Positions 10,800 through 20,157 of a DNA stretch of 64,000 nucleotides are shown here, piece after piece. The notes under the pieces are model-generated. The model was not told the DNA's origin, searched no databases, and saw nothing but the letters and a program-made list of their open reading frames with translations. Both the position numbers and the translations under genes were made by a program. Each line of letters opens with the position of its first letter. Within the stretch, counting starts at the first letter, position 1. This DNA is from Ligula intestinalis. Lineage: Eukaryota > Platyhelminthes > Cestoda > Diphyllobothriidea > Diphyllobothriidae. The DNA lies in contig JAYGXS010000005.1 of the NCBI GenBank assembly GCA_036362985.1, forward strand, positions 330,325-394,324, read 5' to 3'.

Positions 10800-13720
10800 T
10801 CAAAGTCCACGAACGCCATCAGAGTGAAAGAGAGATTCTACCGAGTCAGCACCCAAAATTCGTGAAAGTTGTCCTGAATGTAGAAAACTAGTTATAGCTC
10901 TCTTAAACATAGGGTAGTTTTGCTGGGTTTTAATACTTTTGGGCAGCTTATTCCAGATTGATATGGCATTTACTGAAAATAATTGCCTGCACTTAACTGT
11001 ACGTGCCATAGGAAGAAATAAAAATACGTCTCGATGACTGGTGCGTCGAAAGTACTCAAGCTGCCTTATTGTACTAAGGGGATTAAAGGTTTGACCATTC
11101 AAAAGTTTAAACAGTAAAAAAAGACCCTTCTGCAATCGACGAAGCCATAGGGGATCCAGCTTTATAAGTTCGCACCTTTGTTGGTAGGTTAAGTTACGGT
11201 GTTCTGCAGTTAAAACTCTTCTAGTGAAGAAATGCTGAACCGATTCTATTTTCATCCGTTCACTAGTGCGCAGAAGACTGAATAGAGGCGAGCAGTATTC
11301 AAGACTAGGTCTCACGTACATATTATAAAGGCTAGTTCTAACCTTGATAGTCTTAAAATTTCTAAGGATAAATCCGGTGGTTCGGCGTGCTTTCGAGACT
11401 ATCAGGGCACAGTGCTCTGACAAATTGAGACTATTAGAGTAGGATATGCCCAAATCCTTGATAAATCCTGGGACATTTAATTCTTGGCCGTCAATGCTTA
11501 ATTCCGGTTAATGATCATCGCTAACAACCATAACGGAACATTTGTGCCATGAAAGGGTGAGGCGCCATGTGCAACGCCACTGGGCGAAGGCCTGAAGATC
11601 CTTTTTTATCAGCTCGAGCATGATGTTGTGATCTGCCGGTTTATATCGATAAGCGACTTTAAAATCATCAGCGTACATGAAGGGTCTGCCATAATGAAAA
11701 CAATCTGAAACGTCGTTGACAAACAGGCAAAATAGGAGCGGACCCAGTACACTACCCTGTATAACTCCACTCCTCACATGCGTGGGGTTGGAGATAACAT
11801 TGGAAATTTTTACTCCTTGTGTGCGAGCACCCAAATAGGAAGATATGAAGTTCAGTGGCTTGCTACCTATGCCGAAGGAGGCCAGTTTCAGAAGGAGGAG
11901 GTTATGATCGACCCGATCAAAGGCCTTAGTAAAATCAAAATAGAAGCTATAAATGGCAAAACCGCTGTCTCTAGATTGCAGCACATAATCAAAGCAAGAG
12001 AGCTAGAAGGTGTCACAAGATCGTTGTTAGAGAATTTTATGTTGAGCTGCATTGAGCAGGTTGTTCTCTGTCAAGTGGCGCATCATCTTTTCTTTGATTA
12101 AGGTCTCCAAGATCTTTGAGGCTGCGGGAAGTGTATTTATTGGCCTAAAGTTGTCGAATGACGTCGATTGGCCATGCTTGCGAATAGGCATTATGTGCGA
12201 TTCCTTCCACAACGAAGGAAAGGTTTCGCTCTCAAGAGCAAGATTAAATACCTTACAAAGAATAGACGGAAAGATATCATTCGCTTCAGCTTTTAGAAGG
12301 CTAACTGGGACGCCATCTGGTCCTGGACTATAGGATTGACGATAACGACGAATGGCTACAGTCACATCCCAGACGGTAAAACTTATGGTTTCGAGTATGG
12401 CACCCGTCCAAGCTCGGATAGCCGAAGGTGCAGCGAACGAGCTTTCACTAAACGTTTTGGATAGGAACGCATCGAAGCTATCGGCAGTCAACTTAGCGTC
12501 AGCTATGGGGTTTCCTAAAGCATCTTGAAGAACGGGGTGTTGCGTTTTCCTCTGCGCTTTTACTGTACGCGAAAAGAGTTTCGCAACATTAAGGGAAGGA
12601 TTTTTAGTGAAGTGGGCCTCATCGGCTATCTGCTTTTCTTCGGAACTCTTCTTAGCCAGCTCAAAGATCAGTGTGATCAAGGGCAGAACGGAAGTGTCGT
12701 TTTGCCGATGCAAACGACGAGAGAGTTTACGAAGCCTACGAAGGAAAGACAGGGGAAGGTACACTTCATCCTTGACATGTATTACTTTCTTACGGGGTAC
12801 AAAGTGGAGGATGAGTGGATCCAACACTTTGTACAGTGCATCGGTACAAACATTTACATCCAAACATTGGAAGAATTCAGACCAGTCGAGAGCGTTTAGA
12901 TGTGCCAGTAGGTCAGCCGTGTTTGCTGATCGGATGTCATGATAAAGACTATACTTTTTGGAAAATGGTTTATCCGCCTCCAGTTCTAGTTCACTAACAA
13001 CTGTAAGATGGTCTGAACTCCCAAGTGCGTCTAAGGATGAGACTGAAAGTGGTTCGCATCCCCTACAAAAAATTAGGTTGAGTATGTTTGCTCCTCGAGT
13101 GGGAAAATGGACTACCTGATCCCACATGCCGATATCTATTGCCTCAAGTAAGTTCTCAAACTTTGAAGGACCGGATGGTGGAAAGCATTTCACGTCCGGA
13201 AGTTTAAAATCGCCTGCAATCAAGCCATAATTAAGATTCAAGTCAGCTGTGGCATGAAATGCCTGCGAGAGACAAAGATCGTAGTCAGCATTGGCATTAG
13301 GTGGGCGATTAACTCAGCCAACAAGTAAGGTGTATTTTTTAGAACAACACGTAGACATCAGCTCTCCTCCGCCGCTGTGAATTGTGGATAGTCCAACCTG
13401 GCTGCTTTATATAGATGCAGCTTCCTCCACCACGGCCATTGTTTCGATCGTTCCAAACGCATGCATAACCTAGAACAGAGAGTTTAGAGTCAGCTACACA
13501 GGCCGATGCCCATGTCTCAGTTACCATAACAATGTCTGGGTGGTTGACGAAAACCATAGTCTGGAGCAGAGGCATTTTATTAATCAGTGATCTGGCATTT
13601 AAAACGACCAATTTAAGAGGGCATGTCTTAGGTTTTGGTGGCGGGACAGCTAGGCCGTCACTGTTACCGGCTTCGACCAGAGAGATGTCCTTTTGACTTG
13701 AACTAGTTGTCCGTCTCTTA
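10800..13720 (-). pseudogene. LINE-D1 ORF2: endonuclease and reverse transcriptase
   Basis: The endonuclease starts near 13620 (VVLNARSLINKMPLL, VMVTETWASACVADSKL). A frameshift between 13339 and 13241 is followed by LIAGDFKLPDV, FCRGCEPLSV and GSSDHLTVVSELELEA. From 13241 down to 10800 the frame is constant. RT blocks are SPGPDGVPVSLLK, NFRPINTLPAASKILETLI, FDFTKAFDRVDHNLLLLKL, SGVIQGSVLGPLLFCLFVND and the catalytic FMYADDFKVAY (about 11690-11660). The C-terminus has YVRPSLEYCSPLFSLL and AISIWNKLPKSIK. In-frame stops fall near 12027, 11985 and 11506. The ORF2 frame overlaps the end of ORF1 in the -1 frame, and no ATG precedes the endonuclease. Confidence 0.85.
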
Positions 13721-15336
13721 TTTTGAGATTTGTCTCGCCATTAGTTCTCCGTTTCTCCAGCTCTATTATTAGCTGTCTCATCTTTCTCCGCTCTTTCAAC
13801 TCGTAATCTGGCTGAAAAAAATCTTGCGAATGCAGACTTCGTAAGGATGGTTTGCACTCTAGCAAGAGTTTCGCCTGTGCTTCTGTTTCTAAAATAACTT
13901 TGAGAGGTCGTGGCCGAGAAATTGATTCTGGAGCTGTTGGAGACTTCCCTATTCGAAATGCCTTAAAAATGCGGAAAGACTCGCCTGGTTTTAGCAATGG
14001 TTTGGCGTACACTCGCATAAGACCGACGTCATGGTCAATTCGTTCTTGTGCAGTTGACGACTCTGACTCTGGGGCCCCCTTTACAACTATTTTCTGCTTG
14101 CGACTCAATGGGGCATATGTTGCAAGCTCACGTGTTTCAGCCGAGGGAGCAATTGTATCCGGTACACGCGGTTCTGATGTACTGGCTATTGGGTAAGCTA
14201 AATGCAAACCCTTGAACCGTTTGGCTTTCTAAGGCTTATGCCTCTTTTGAGTTATGATCTTGTCAAACTCTTGGTCATCGCTTTCTTGTGCAGAGTCGAG
14301 CAACGATGTTGTGCTAGGATGCAAATCCCGATATTTGCTACTGTCGCTTAAGCCGAGTGACGATGGTATAGCCCGTGGGCTTGACACATGATCCGATATG
14401 CAGGTTTCAGGCGTGTCGAGAGCCATGTCCAAATCCTAGTCAATATCAGCGTCAACTCGTTCTTGTGCAATTGTTGACGATATCTCTGGAGCCCCTTTTA
14501 CAACTATATGCTGCTTGTGACTCACTGGTGCATCTGTTGCGAGCTCACGAGTTCCGACCAAGCGGCCATCTGTATCCGGTACTAAAGGTTTGATGGGTCC
14601 TGATGTGCCGGTTTTTGGGTTAGCTGACTGCGCATTCCTAGCCCATTTAGACTTTCGAGCCTTTGTAGCCCTATGCTTTTTTGGCTTCATGATCTTATCG
14701 ACCTCTGTATCATCGCTTATAGTGCAGCATCAAGCAACGATGTGACGCTAGGACGCAAATACAGATCATTTTAGTGCTGCCTGAGCAGAGTAACGATGGC
14801 GTAAACTGCGGATTTATTTTAGATTCTTTGCGATCGAGTGAGACGCCCGCTGGTTTACTTGGTTCGGCAGATGATATGCGAGTTTCAGGTTTACCGGCCG
14901 AGGCTATCTGATCATATGTACTTTTATTTATCTCCGGTTTTTGGCCGACAAGGGCTCTTATAACCGCTGCATAAGAAATATGCGTTTTAAGATGGTCTAT
15001 CTCTTGTTTCAGTTTATTTTCCTCGTGGTAAAGTTCCTGCTTCATCTCCAAAAACTCCTGGCGGAGGACGAAGTCCTCACAGTCTAACTTCGGTAAACGT
15101 AGTAGATATCTTGGCCGTTTTGCGGGAGGTGGAGAATTTATAATATTATCTAAGTGACCATATCGGCAGTTACGTTCTGGTCGTATCTTAACATGGTTGT
15201 CAAGGGCCCGTGTCGAAGTGGCCGGGCTGCCTGAGGTGCTAACAACGCTAATAACCAGATTTGGCGACCCGGGTTCGAGATCCGGCGGAGGCGAAACGTT
15301 TCGTGCTAACGGACTTGTAGCATCTAAAGTCTCCAT
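13650..15336 (-). pseudogene. LINE-D1 ORF1, with internal duplication
   Basis: ORF1 starts at METLDATSPLARNV (15336) and contains a coiled-coil-like stretch (LEMKQELYHEENKLKQEIDH) followed by a module reading ELATDAPVSHKQHIVVKGAP. A second copy of this module, ELATYAPLSRKQKIVVKGAP, lies 420 bp downstream, so a segment of ORF1 is tandemly duplicated (about 14440-14830 and 14020-14400). The C-terminal domain (RPRPLKVILETEAQAKLLLE, RKMRQLIIELEKRR, NLKIRDGQLVQVKR, ending WSKPVTVTA) is the RNA-binding C-terminus that LINE-A ORF1 also has. The frame is broken at about 14700, 14434 and 14220. Confidence 0.8.
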
Positions 15337-15941
15337 GTTATGTAAGATTTTTTGTGTTGTGACCTGCGTGTGATACTGCCAACTAAGTCGGAAACCAAAT
15401 CAAAGAGCCCGTAGGAGTGAGGCGGAGCGAAGATCGATTGGCCAGATAGTGCAAGTTTACTGAGACAAGCAGGTTACAGCAAGTCAGAGTAAAATATTGA
15501 GTTCCTGACAGATACAATGAAATGTGTTTGGTTAACAATTTCCTTAGGAATAACGTGAGAGTCACTTTTATCCTAACGTGAGAGTCACTATTATCCTAAA
15601 TATTATGACAATATTAGGATAAGGGTATATAACAACACTGTGATATAAGGACTCAGCCTCGGCGTGAAATTCGGAGATGTGCAGAGTTTTGTGGCACAGA
15701 GGAGTTTTTCACAAAATCGATACGTCCAAGAAGCAATTTCCAAACTAGGGAAATAATTCACAGCGGAGGAATTTTTCAGAGCGACCGGATTCAGATTTCC
15801 ACGTAGAAAATTCCAAACTTTGGAAATATATAGTCAATTCTTGAATAATTTCCAAGAAGCCTGTCTTCTATACTGAGATAGAGACTAAAAACACGTAAGC
15901 TCAAGAGACTTGAAATTCGCAAACAATTTCAAACTTCGCGC
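15337..15941 (-). other. LINE-D1 5' UTR
   Basis: No reading frame was recognised here. The segment lies between the ORF1 start and the CTCTT target duplication, which makes it the 5' UTR of LINE-D1. It contains a direct repeat of about 25 bp (TAACGTGAGAGTCACT at 15551-15566 and again at 15576-15591) and several TTTCCAAACTWKGGAAAT-like segments near 15740-15830. LINE-D2 is truncated before this region, so there is no second copy for comparison. Confidence 0.6.
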
Positions 15942-15946
15942 CTCTT

Positions 15947-16250
15947 GCTGTTTAAAAATGGCGTCTATTTCAATGGGTTAAAATAGCTTGACCAAAATGA
16001 GTGGGTTTTTACTGCGAGATGACAGTCTAATAGCCTCTGCTTTTTTATAGTTAAATCCGCAGGAGCAGAGGAAATGCATTGCAACGTCCATTGGCCTAAT
16101 TGATTTCAGAACGTATTTCAGAATGAAATTGTACGACCATTTTTATCTATCCTGTGACTCACTTGCGACCAAATTAACGAAAGTATCTAAACGTTTGCAT
16201 TCCTGAGAGGAAACTGTAGAGATATTCCAATCAAATGGGATCCCAAGGAT
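15947..16250 (-). pseudogene. LINE-B3 ORF1, N-terminal part
   Basis: This piece resumes LINE-B3 on the far side of LINE-D1. It matches LINE-B8 ORF1 sequence at about 38985-39250, including the SRSKNPPILVKLF and QKRSYNFILKNVP blocks. The element ends at about 16250, about 250-300 bp short of the 5' end seen in LINE-B5 and B8, so LINE-B3 is 5'-truncated. Confidence 0.7.
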
Positions 16251-16370
16251 TGTGCAACTGTTTTTTTTTCATTAAGCAATGGGGGTATTTCAATTCCTCG
16301 TTTTGCGGAGGACATACGACGAAAGATTTGGGCAACCAATTTTGCGGAGTTTAACTCACTCAGGGGATGT
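16251..16370 (-). mobile_element. Older LINE-B fragment B0, right half
   Basis: Minus-strand LINE-B linker sequence that directly continues the fragment at 6038-6175. It matches 8385-8500 in LINE-B3 (the PLLNENK and AKRGHE-type region). It ends next to a LINE-B piece in the opposite orientation. Confidence 0.6.
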
Positions 16371-16399
16371 TTACTTGCAAAATATTCGCTCTTCTTTGA

Positions 16400-16815
16400 T
16401 CCACTTTTTCTTATACGGAGAGACTTCAGTTAGCGAACATGATATTTCTTTGGGTCAGAAGACTCGAAGCGGGCATATGCTTCCTTTATCGCGTTAACTG
16501 TACCCCTAACCTTCCACGAATCGACGCTCTTACTCCCACAGATAGACCTTATACCACACGTAATTCCTCCAGGATAGTTGCACCCCCCTTTAGCTCCACA
16601 TCGAACCCTTTTCGCTTCTTTTCCTCCAAATGTGCCTTCCTCTGGAAAAATATTCCCCTCTAAATTAGGTTGTCGTTTAACTTAGCAGTTTTTAAAGTCA
16701 AATTACGTAAACACAAAACTCAGGAAGATATTAAGTCCTTTTTATCCGTCTTCTTCCCAAATATACAACGTTTGGACTTTGAAAAAGGTTCTCCTGGTAT
16801 TCAAGGGGGTTATAT
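16400..16815 (+). pseudogene. LINE-B4, ORF2 C-terminal fragment
   Basis: Plus-strand C-terminus of a LINE-B ORF2: IFLWVRRLEAGICFLYRVN, TPTDRPYTTRNSSRIV, FSSKCAFLWKNIP, then after one stop LSVFFPNIQRLDFEKGSPGI. The KGSPGI ending corresponds to KGPPGI in other copies. The fragment meets the 5' LTR of LTR-X1 at 16840. It opposes the fragment to its left, so a rearrangement junction lies at about 16370-16400. Confidence 0.75.
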
Positions 16816-16839
16816 TTATACGACATTCTTGTCCATATA

Positions 16840-17293
16840 TGTCTTGTTGCAGCTACTTGCAGCCCAAGACCAAACGCTGACCCATGGCGCCTTTGGCCTG
16901 CCTGCGCGCCTACTGCTAGGCTAGACGCTGACTTTCCTTGACCGACGCGCACATACTCCTCAGCGCGAACGCGCGCTCAGGCTAGCCAGCGTTAGCCAAC
17001 CTCAAGGCCGTGCGCACGCGCTAATCTAGACATCAGCACCCCCATTGCCCCCCCGGGACAAAGCATTCGTCGGCGGTTCCTGATGCTCTAGTCACTCTGG
17101 AGCCCACCCGAATAGGGAACAGACGCACAACTTCGCGAGTCAACACTATTTCCATCCTATCCTCCTTCTTGTGTACACAATAAACTCTTCCTTCTACTCA
17201 GGCCTTCCAAAGACTTCTCCAATCTCCTAAGAAACCAGAGTCTGGTGGATTGTAGGTGTTAAGGCCATAACCATCGTAGCTTTACCTCCTATA
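16840..17293 (+). repeat. 5' LTR of LTR-X1
   Basis: A 454-bp LTR that begins TGTCTTGTTGCAGC and ends CTCCTATA. It matches the solo LTR at 1632-2238 and the LTR start at 17900. It contains the polyadenylation-type signal CAATAAACTCTTCC (17179-17192), which LTR-Y shares. Confidence 0.8.
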
Positions 17294-17295
17294 AC

Positions 17296-17313
17296 TGGTG
17301 AGCCCGACGTGAG
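17296..17313 (+). promoter_or_regulatory. Candidate primer-binding site of LTR-X1
   Basis: TGGTGAGCCCGACGTGAG begins two bases after the LTR end, the usual place and TGG start of a tRNA primer-binding site. LTR-Y has the related TGGTGACTTTCTGACGTGAG at the same place (minus strand, 56447-56466). Confidence 0.55.
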
Positions 17314-17880
17314 ATGAACTCTCAACTCAATTTCTGATGTGGCTGACTTCAACGAAGCGATCCGGAGATCCTCAGCCGTTCACAGCCCATTGACTCCTGG
17401 CTCTGGTTCTTTTCCCATCCCACGGAGCTATTCCTGCTATGAGAGCCAATACTCAGGCCTCTTTCCCAAACTCGGATTCTACTTCTACTGCCAACCGTAC
17501 CCCTTCTTCCGCTCAGCGGCATACTGATTTGCCATCGAAGTTCAAAGCAGCCAACCAACCTCCCTCCTACGTAGTCGAGATAACTAATCTCCTACAAGAT
17601 GCCGATGCACGTGTAGTCGAGAACTTCCCTCCAACCGCAGACCCAGTTGCCCACGCGGACGTGAGAAGACCTTTCCTCCTCCCAAACGGTACTGGCGGCA
17701 CTACCCAGCCTCTCGCATGCCAGCCACATAAGCTCATGCAGGCCAAAACTGTCCCTTCAACCTTGCTCTCGCAAGATAACCACACGAACACCAGCTGTTC
17801 GAACCCTGCAGTTGGTACGTACCTCCTTCCCTGTCCTTTACTAACCTTCCTTCGTTCCATTTCTTTCACCAATGGACTTC
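17314..17880 (+). pseudogene. gag-like fragment of LTR-X1
   Basis: The frame from 17439 encodes a proline/alanine/threonine-rich peptide with EITNLLQDADARVVENFPPT and DPVAHADVRRP. Nearly the same words (EMPNLLRHADARVVEKFPPT, DPVAHADAR) occur in LTR-Y on the minus strand at about 55861-55960, so this is conserved coding sequence. Its position after the primer-binding site suggests gag. No zinc knuckle is seen. The frame runs into the second LTR at 17900. Confidence 0.5.
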
Positions 17881-17899
17881 GGTCTTCGAGGGGAGCACT

Positions 17900-18019
17900 T
17901 GTAGTGGTCTTGTTGCAGCCACTTGCAGCCCAAGACCAAACGCTGACGCATGGTGCTGTTGGCCTGCCTGCACGCCTACTGCTAGGCTAGGCGCTGACTG
18001 TCCTTGACCGACGCGCACA
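17900..18019 (+). repeat. 3' LTR start of LTR-X1, cut by a gap
   Basis: The sequence from TGTAGTGGTCTTGTTGCAGC repeats the first 120 bases of the 5' LTR with a few differences and ends at the N run. Confidence 0.8.
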
Positions 18020-18419
18020 NNNNNNNNNNNNNNNNNNNNNNNNNNNNNNNNNNNNNNNNNNNNNNNNNNNNNNNNNNNNNNNNNNNNNNNNNNNNNNNNN
18101 NNNNNNNNNNNNNNNNNNNNNNNNNNNNNNNNNNNNNNNNNNNNNNNNNNNNNNNNNNNNNNNNNNNNNNNNNNNNNNNNNNNNNNNNNNNNNNNNNNNN
18201 NNNNNNNNNNNNNNNNNNNNNNNNNNNNNNNNNNNNNNNNNNNNNNNNNNNNNNNNNNNNNNNNNNNNNNNNNNNNNNNNNNNNNNNNNNNNNNNNNNNN
18301 NNNNNNNNNNNNNNNNNNNNNNNNNNNNNNNNNNNNNNNNNNNNNNNNNNNNNNNNNNNNNNNNNNNNNNNNNNNNNNNNNNNNNNNNNNNNNNNNNNNN
18401 NNNNNNNNNNNNNNNNNNN
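18020..18419. other. Assembly gap (400 N)
   Basis: Unknown sequence. It must hold the rest of the LTR-X1 3' LTR and most of the LINE-E2 copy whose tail appears at 18420. Confidence 0.95.
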
Positions 18420-18463
18420 CCGAGGCCCTCCGGGCTTAAATATAAAATTTATTTATTTATTTT
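18420..18463 (+). mobile_element. LINE-E2, 3' tail only
   Basis: CCGAGGCCCTCCGGGCTTAAA followed by a TTTATTTATTTATT tail is the 3' end of family E in plus orientation. The same hairpin and tetranucleotide tail occur inverted at 45290-45345 (LINE-E1). It abuts LINE-C2. Confidence 0.65.
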
Positions 18464-18921
18464 CAAATGGTTGTTTCTAGTGGGACGAGAACCGTTTTGA
18501 TTTGTTAACATATTATTGCTTTGGACGTTATGATTATGTGTCATTTTAAATAGGAAAGTTAAACCATTTTGGAGTCGCTTTTGCCAGAGGGGTTTAAGAC
18601 CATATCTATTGTATATTATTGAATGGGAGTCTCGGGCGTCATCGCGTTTACACAGAACTCTGGTAAACCTTCGCTTGATTTTTTTTAGCTTCTGTTTGTC
18701 ATCTGATGACAAGATACCGAAAAATATTGAGCAGTAATCTAGAGTAGGTAAAACGTACATTTTGTAAAGTTTAGTCTTAAGTGTAATTAATGTGAAATTT
18801 TTATGGGGGGAAGTTTTAGTGGTCCGAAAATCATGAGATTACATTTTGTTGGTGAAAACAGCATTTGCCACTCCAGTCGTATAGTTTTTGAAGGTCTAAT
18901 TCCATTGTTCTATGCACACTT
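18464..18921 (-). pseudogene. LINE-C2, left half (ORF2 C-terminal region)
   Basis: Minus-strand relic with MYVLPTLDYCSIFFGILSSD, TRVLCKRDDARDSHSIIYNR and LKPLWQKRLQNGLTFLFKM, nearly identical to LINE-C1 (20158-20688). Relative to LINE-C1 it lacks about 165 bp between 18800 and 18810. It is cut at about 18921 by the tail of LINE-D2 and continues at 27993-28411. Confidence 0.8.
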
Positions 18922-19315
18922 TGTATAAATATTAATATTAACATTTTTATCATGCCAGTTTACAGGCAATGGTAAAGAGTCGGTCATGCCCCTCTTGGGC
19001 GCCTTCCAACACCTCGAAGACCGGAAAAATTCTAAAACAAACTCCCTTTGTTGCATCCAGTATTGGTTTTGTTTCAGGTTTTGTGTTTTATCAATACTGG
19101 GCAAGATAGCGAGTTTTTTTCAAGTGAACAAAAAACTGCCTTCAAAGGTATGATACAAACGGAATAAATGTACAGTTGTAAGCTGAGTTGGCTCATCAGC
19201 AGGAGAACTGTTTCATATCGTTTGAGGACATTAGTTCCAGACGGAGAGGGTTGGCACAATAACACAGTGTTCTCAGTCCTCCTTCAATGGTTGTCGGCAA
19301 AAGTTGCGTGCTATC
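18922..19315 (-). mobile_element. LINE-D2, 3' UTR part
   Basis: This is the 3' UTR of a second LINE-D copy, closely matching LINE-D1 10370-10735, including the two-tier hairpin. It stops at CTATC (19311-19315), where LINE-C1 begins. The next LINE-D bases (GGCTGAAGGGTTAGC) are found at 24602. Confidence 0.85.
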
Positions 19316-20157
19316 AATAATAAGGTTTATTTGTAAAGCACATCTTAGGCGCCGTCAAAAACCCCGGAAGGCAGGAAAAAACCTAACCCAAACCCCTTCT
19401 TTCGCAGTGACCATTGTATTTGTTTTGGTCTTTTGCTAGGTCAATAGTGTGCGAAATAAGGAGTTTGTTTTAAGTGAAAAAAACCTGACTTCTAGGAAGC
19501 AAATCTAGAAAAACATGAAATAAAATATCTATACATTGTAGGTGTTACGGTTTTATAGTAAGAATACTTGGGGTCTGGAAAAAACTGTCATGTCCTTTAA
19601 CTGAGGTATACTTAGCCGCGGTCAGTTTGAATGTGAAAAAATCAGCTGAGGATATGGCGTCTACCATATGCATGGGTCTGCTCGATACGGAGATTACAAT
19701 CGTTGTCCAGTGGCACAATTTTGCTAATTAGATGGGACGTTGCAGATGTCTGAGCTGGGTCGAGGCAGCTGCGAAGCACCATCGTCATTCAAGTGTATCG
19801 GCAGAAGACATTCGGCCTTTCGTTTGTCGAATATCTAAGTGAGATTGAGATTTACATCATTAGTATTTATACTTCTGATACAATATAAATGGAAACAATA
19901 TCTATTTTAGTATAGTTGAAGAGAAAATTATTTTCTTTCATAATAATTTTTTATAAACATTTAGATATTAGTAGAGGAATATTGGAATAGATAAATTGTT
20001 CTTAGTTTTTGTTTTTTATTTTTATTTAAGGATTGGAAAAGGAGGCAAGGCACAATTTTGCTTAAGCTTTGATTTTATCAGCGTTGGAAACCGTCGACTG
20101 GAAAGCTTCCAGCATTTGCCAGTTTTCTCCAAAATGTTCGGGAACTCTCCTGGACCG
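19316..20157 (-). other. LINE-C1 3' UTR with structured element
   Basis: Non-coding tail of LINE-C1. The segment at 19350-19500 aligns to the LINE-D 3' UTR (GGCGCC...GGAAAAAAC...AAAC) and keeps the two-tier inverted repeat: CTTTCGCA with TGCGAAAT, and AAACCCCTT with AAGGAGTTT. LINE-C3 (42346-42930) is a second copy of this tail. No gene was recognised in the rest. Confidence 0.75.

Larger units (their letters stand above)
10351..15941 (-). mobile_element. LINE-D1, full-length copy nested in LINE-B3
   Basis: A 5.6-kb LINE on the minus strand with a TTATTATTAT tail (10351-10360), 3' UTR (to 10799), ORF2 (10800-13720), ORF1 (13650-15336) and a long 5' UTR (15337-15941). It is flanked by the duplication CTCTT (10346-10350 and 15942-15946) inside ORF1 of LINE-B3. 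LINE-B3 reads continuously if this segment is removed. Comparison with LINE-D2 (18922-27992) shows high identity across the 3' UTR, ORF2 and the end of ORF1. Both ORFs are disabled by a few stops and frameshifts. Confidence 0.85.
16840..18019 (+). mobile_element. LTR-X1, short internally deleted LTR retrotransposon
   Basis: The 5' LTR (16840-17293) is followed by a primer-binding-type sequence, a short gag-like region, a purine-rich stretch GAGGGGAGCAC and the start of a second LTR (17900), which runs into the 400-N gap. No protease, RT or integrase is present between the LTRs, so the copy is non-autonomous or internally deleted. The gypsy pol at 28412-31401 could be a relative, but no overlap exists to test this. 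Confidence 0.8.

Noticed and set aside
12525..12942. Plus-strand frames of 111-124 aa in LINE-D1, repeated in LINE-D2 (26395-26782)
   Set aside because: Their conservation follows from both being antisense to ORF2 of the same family. They contain no domain of their own.
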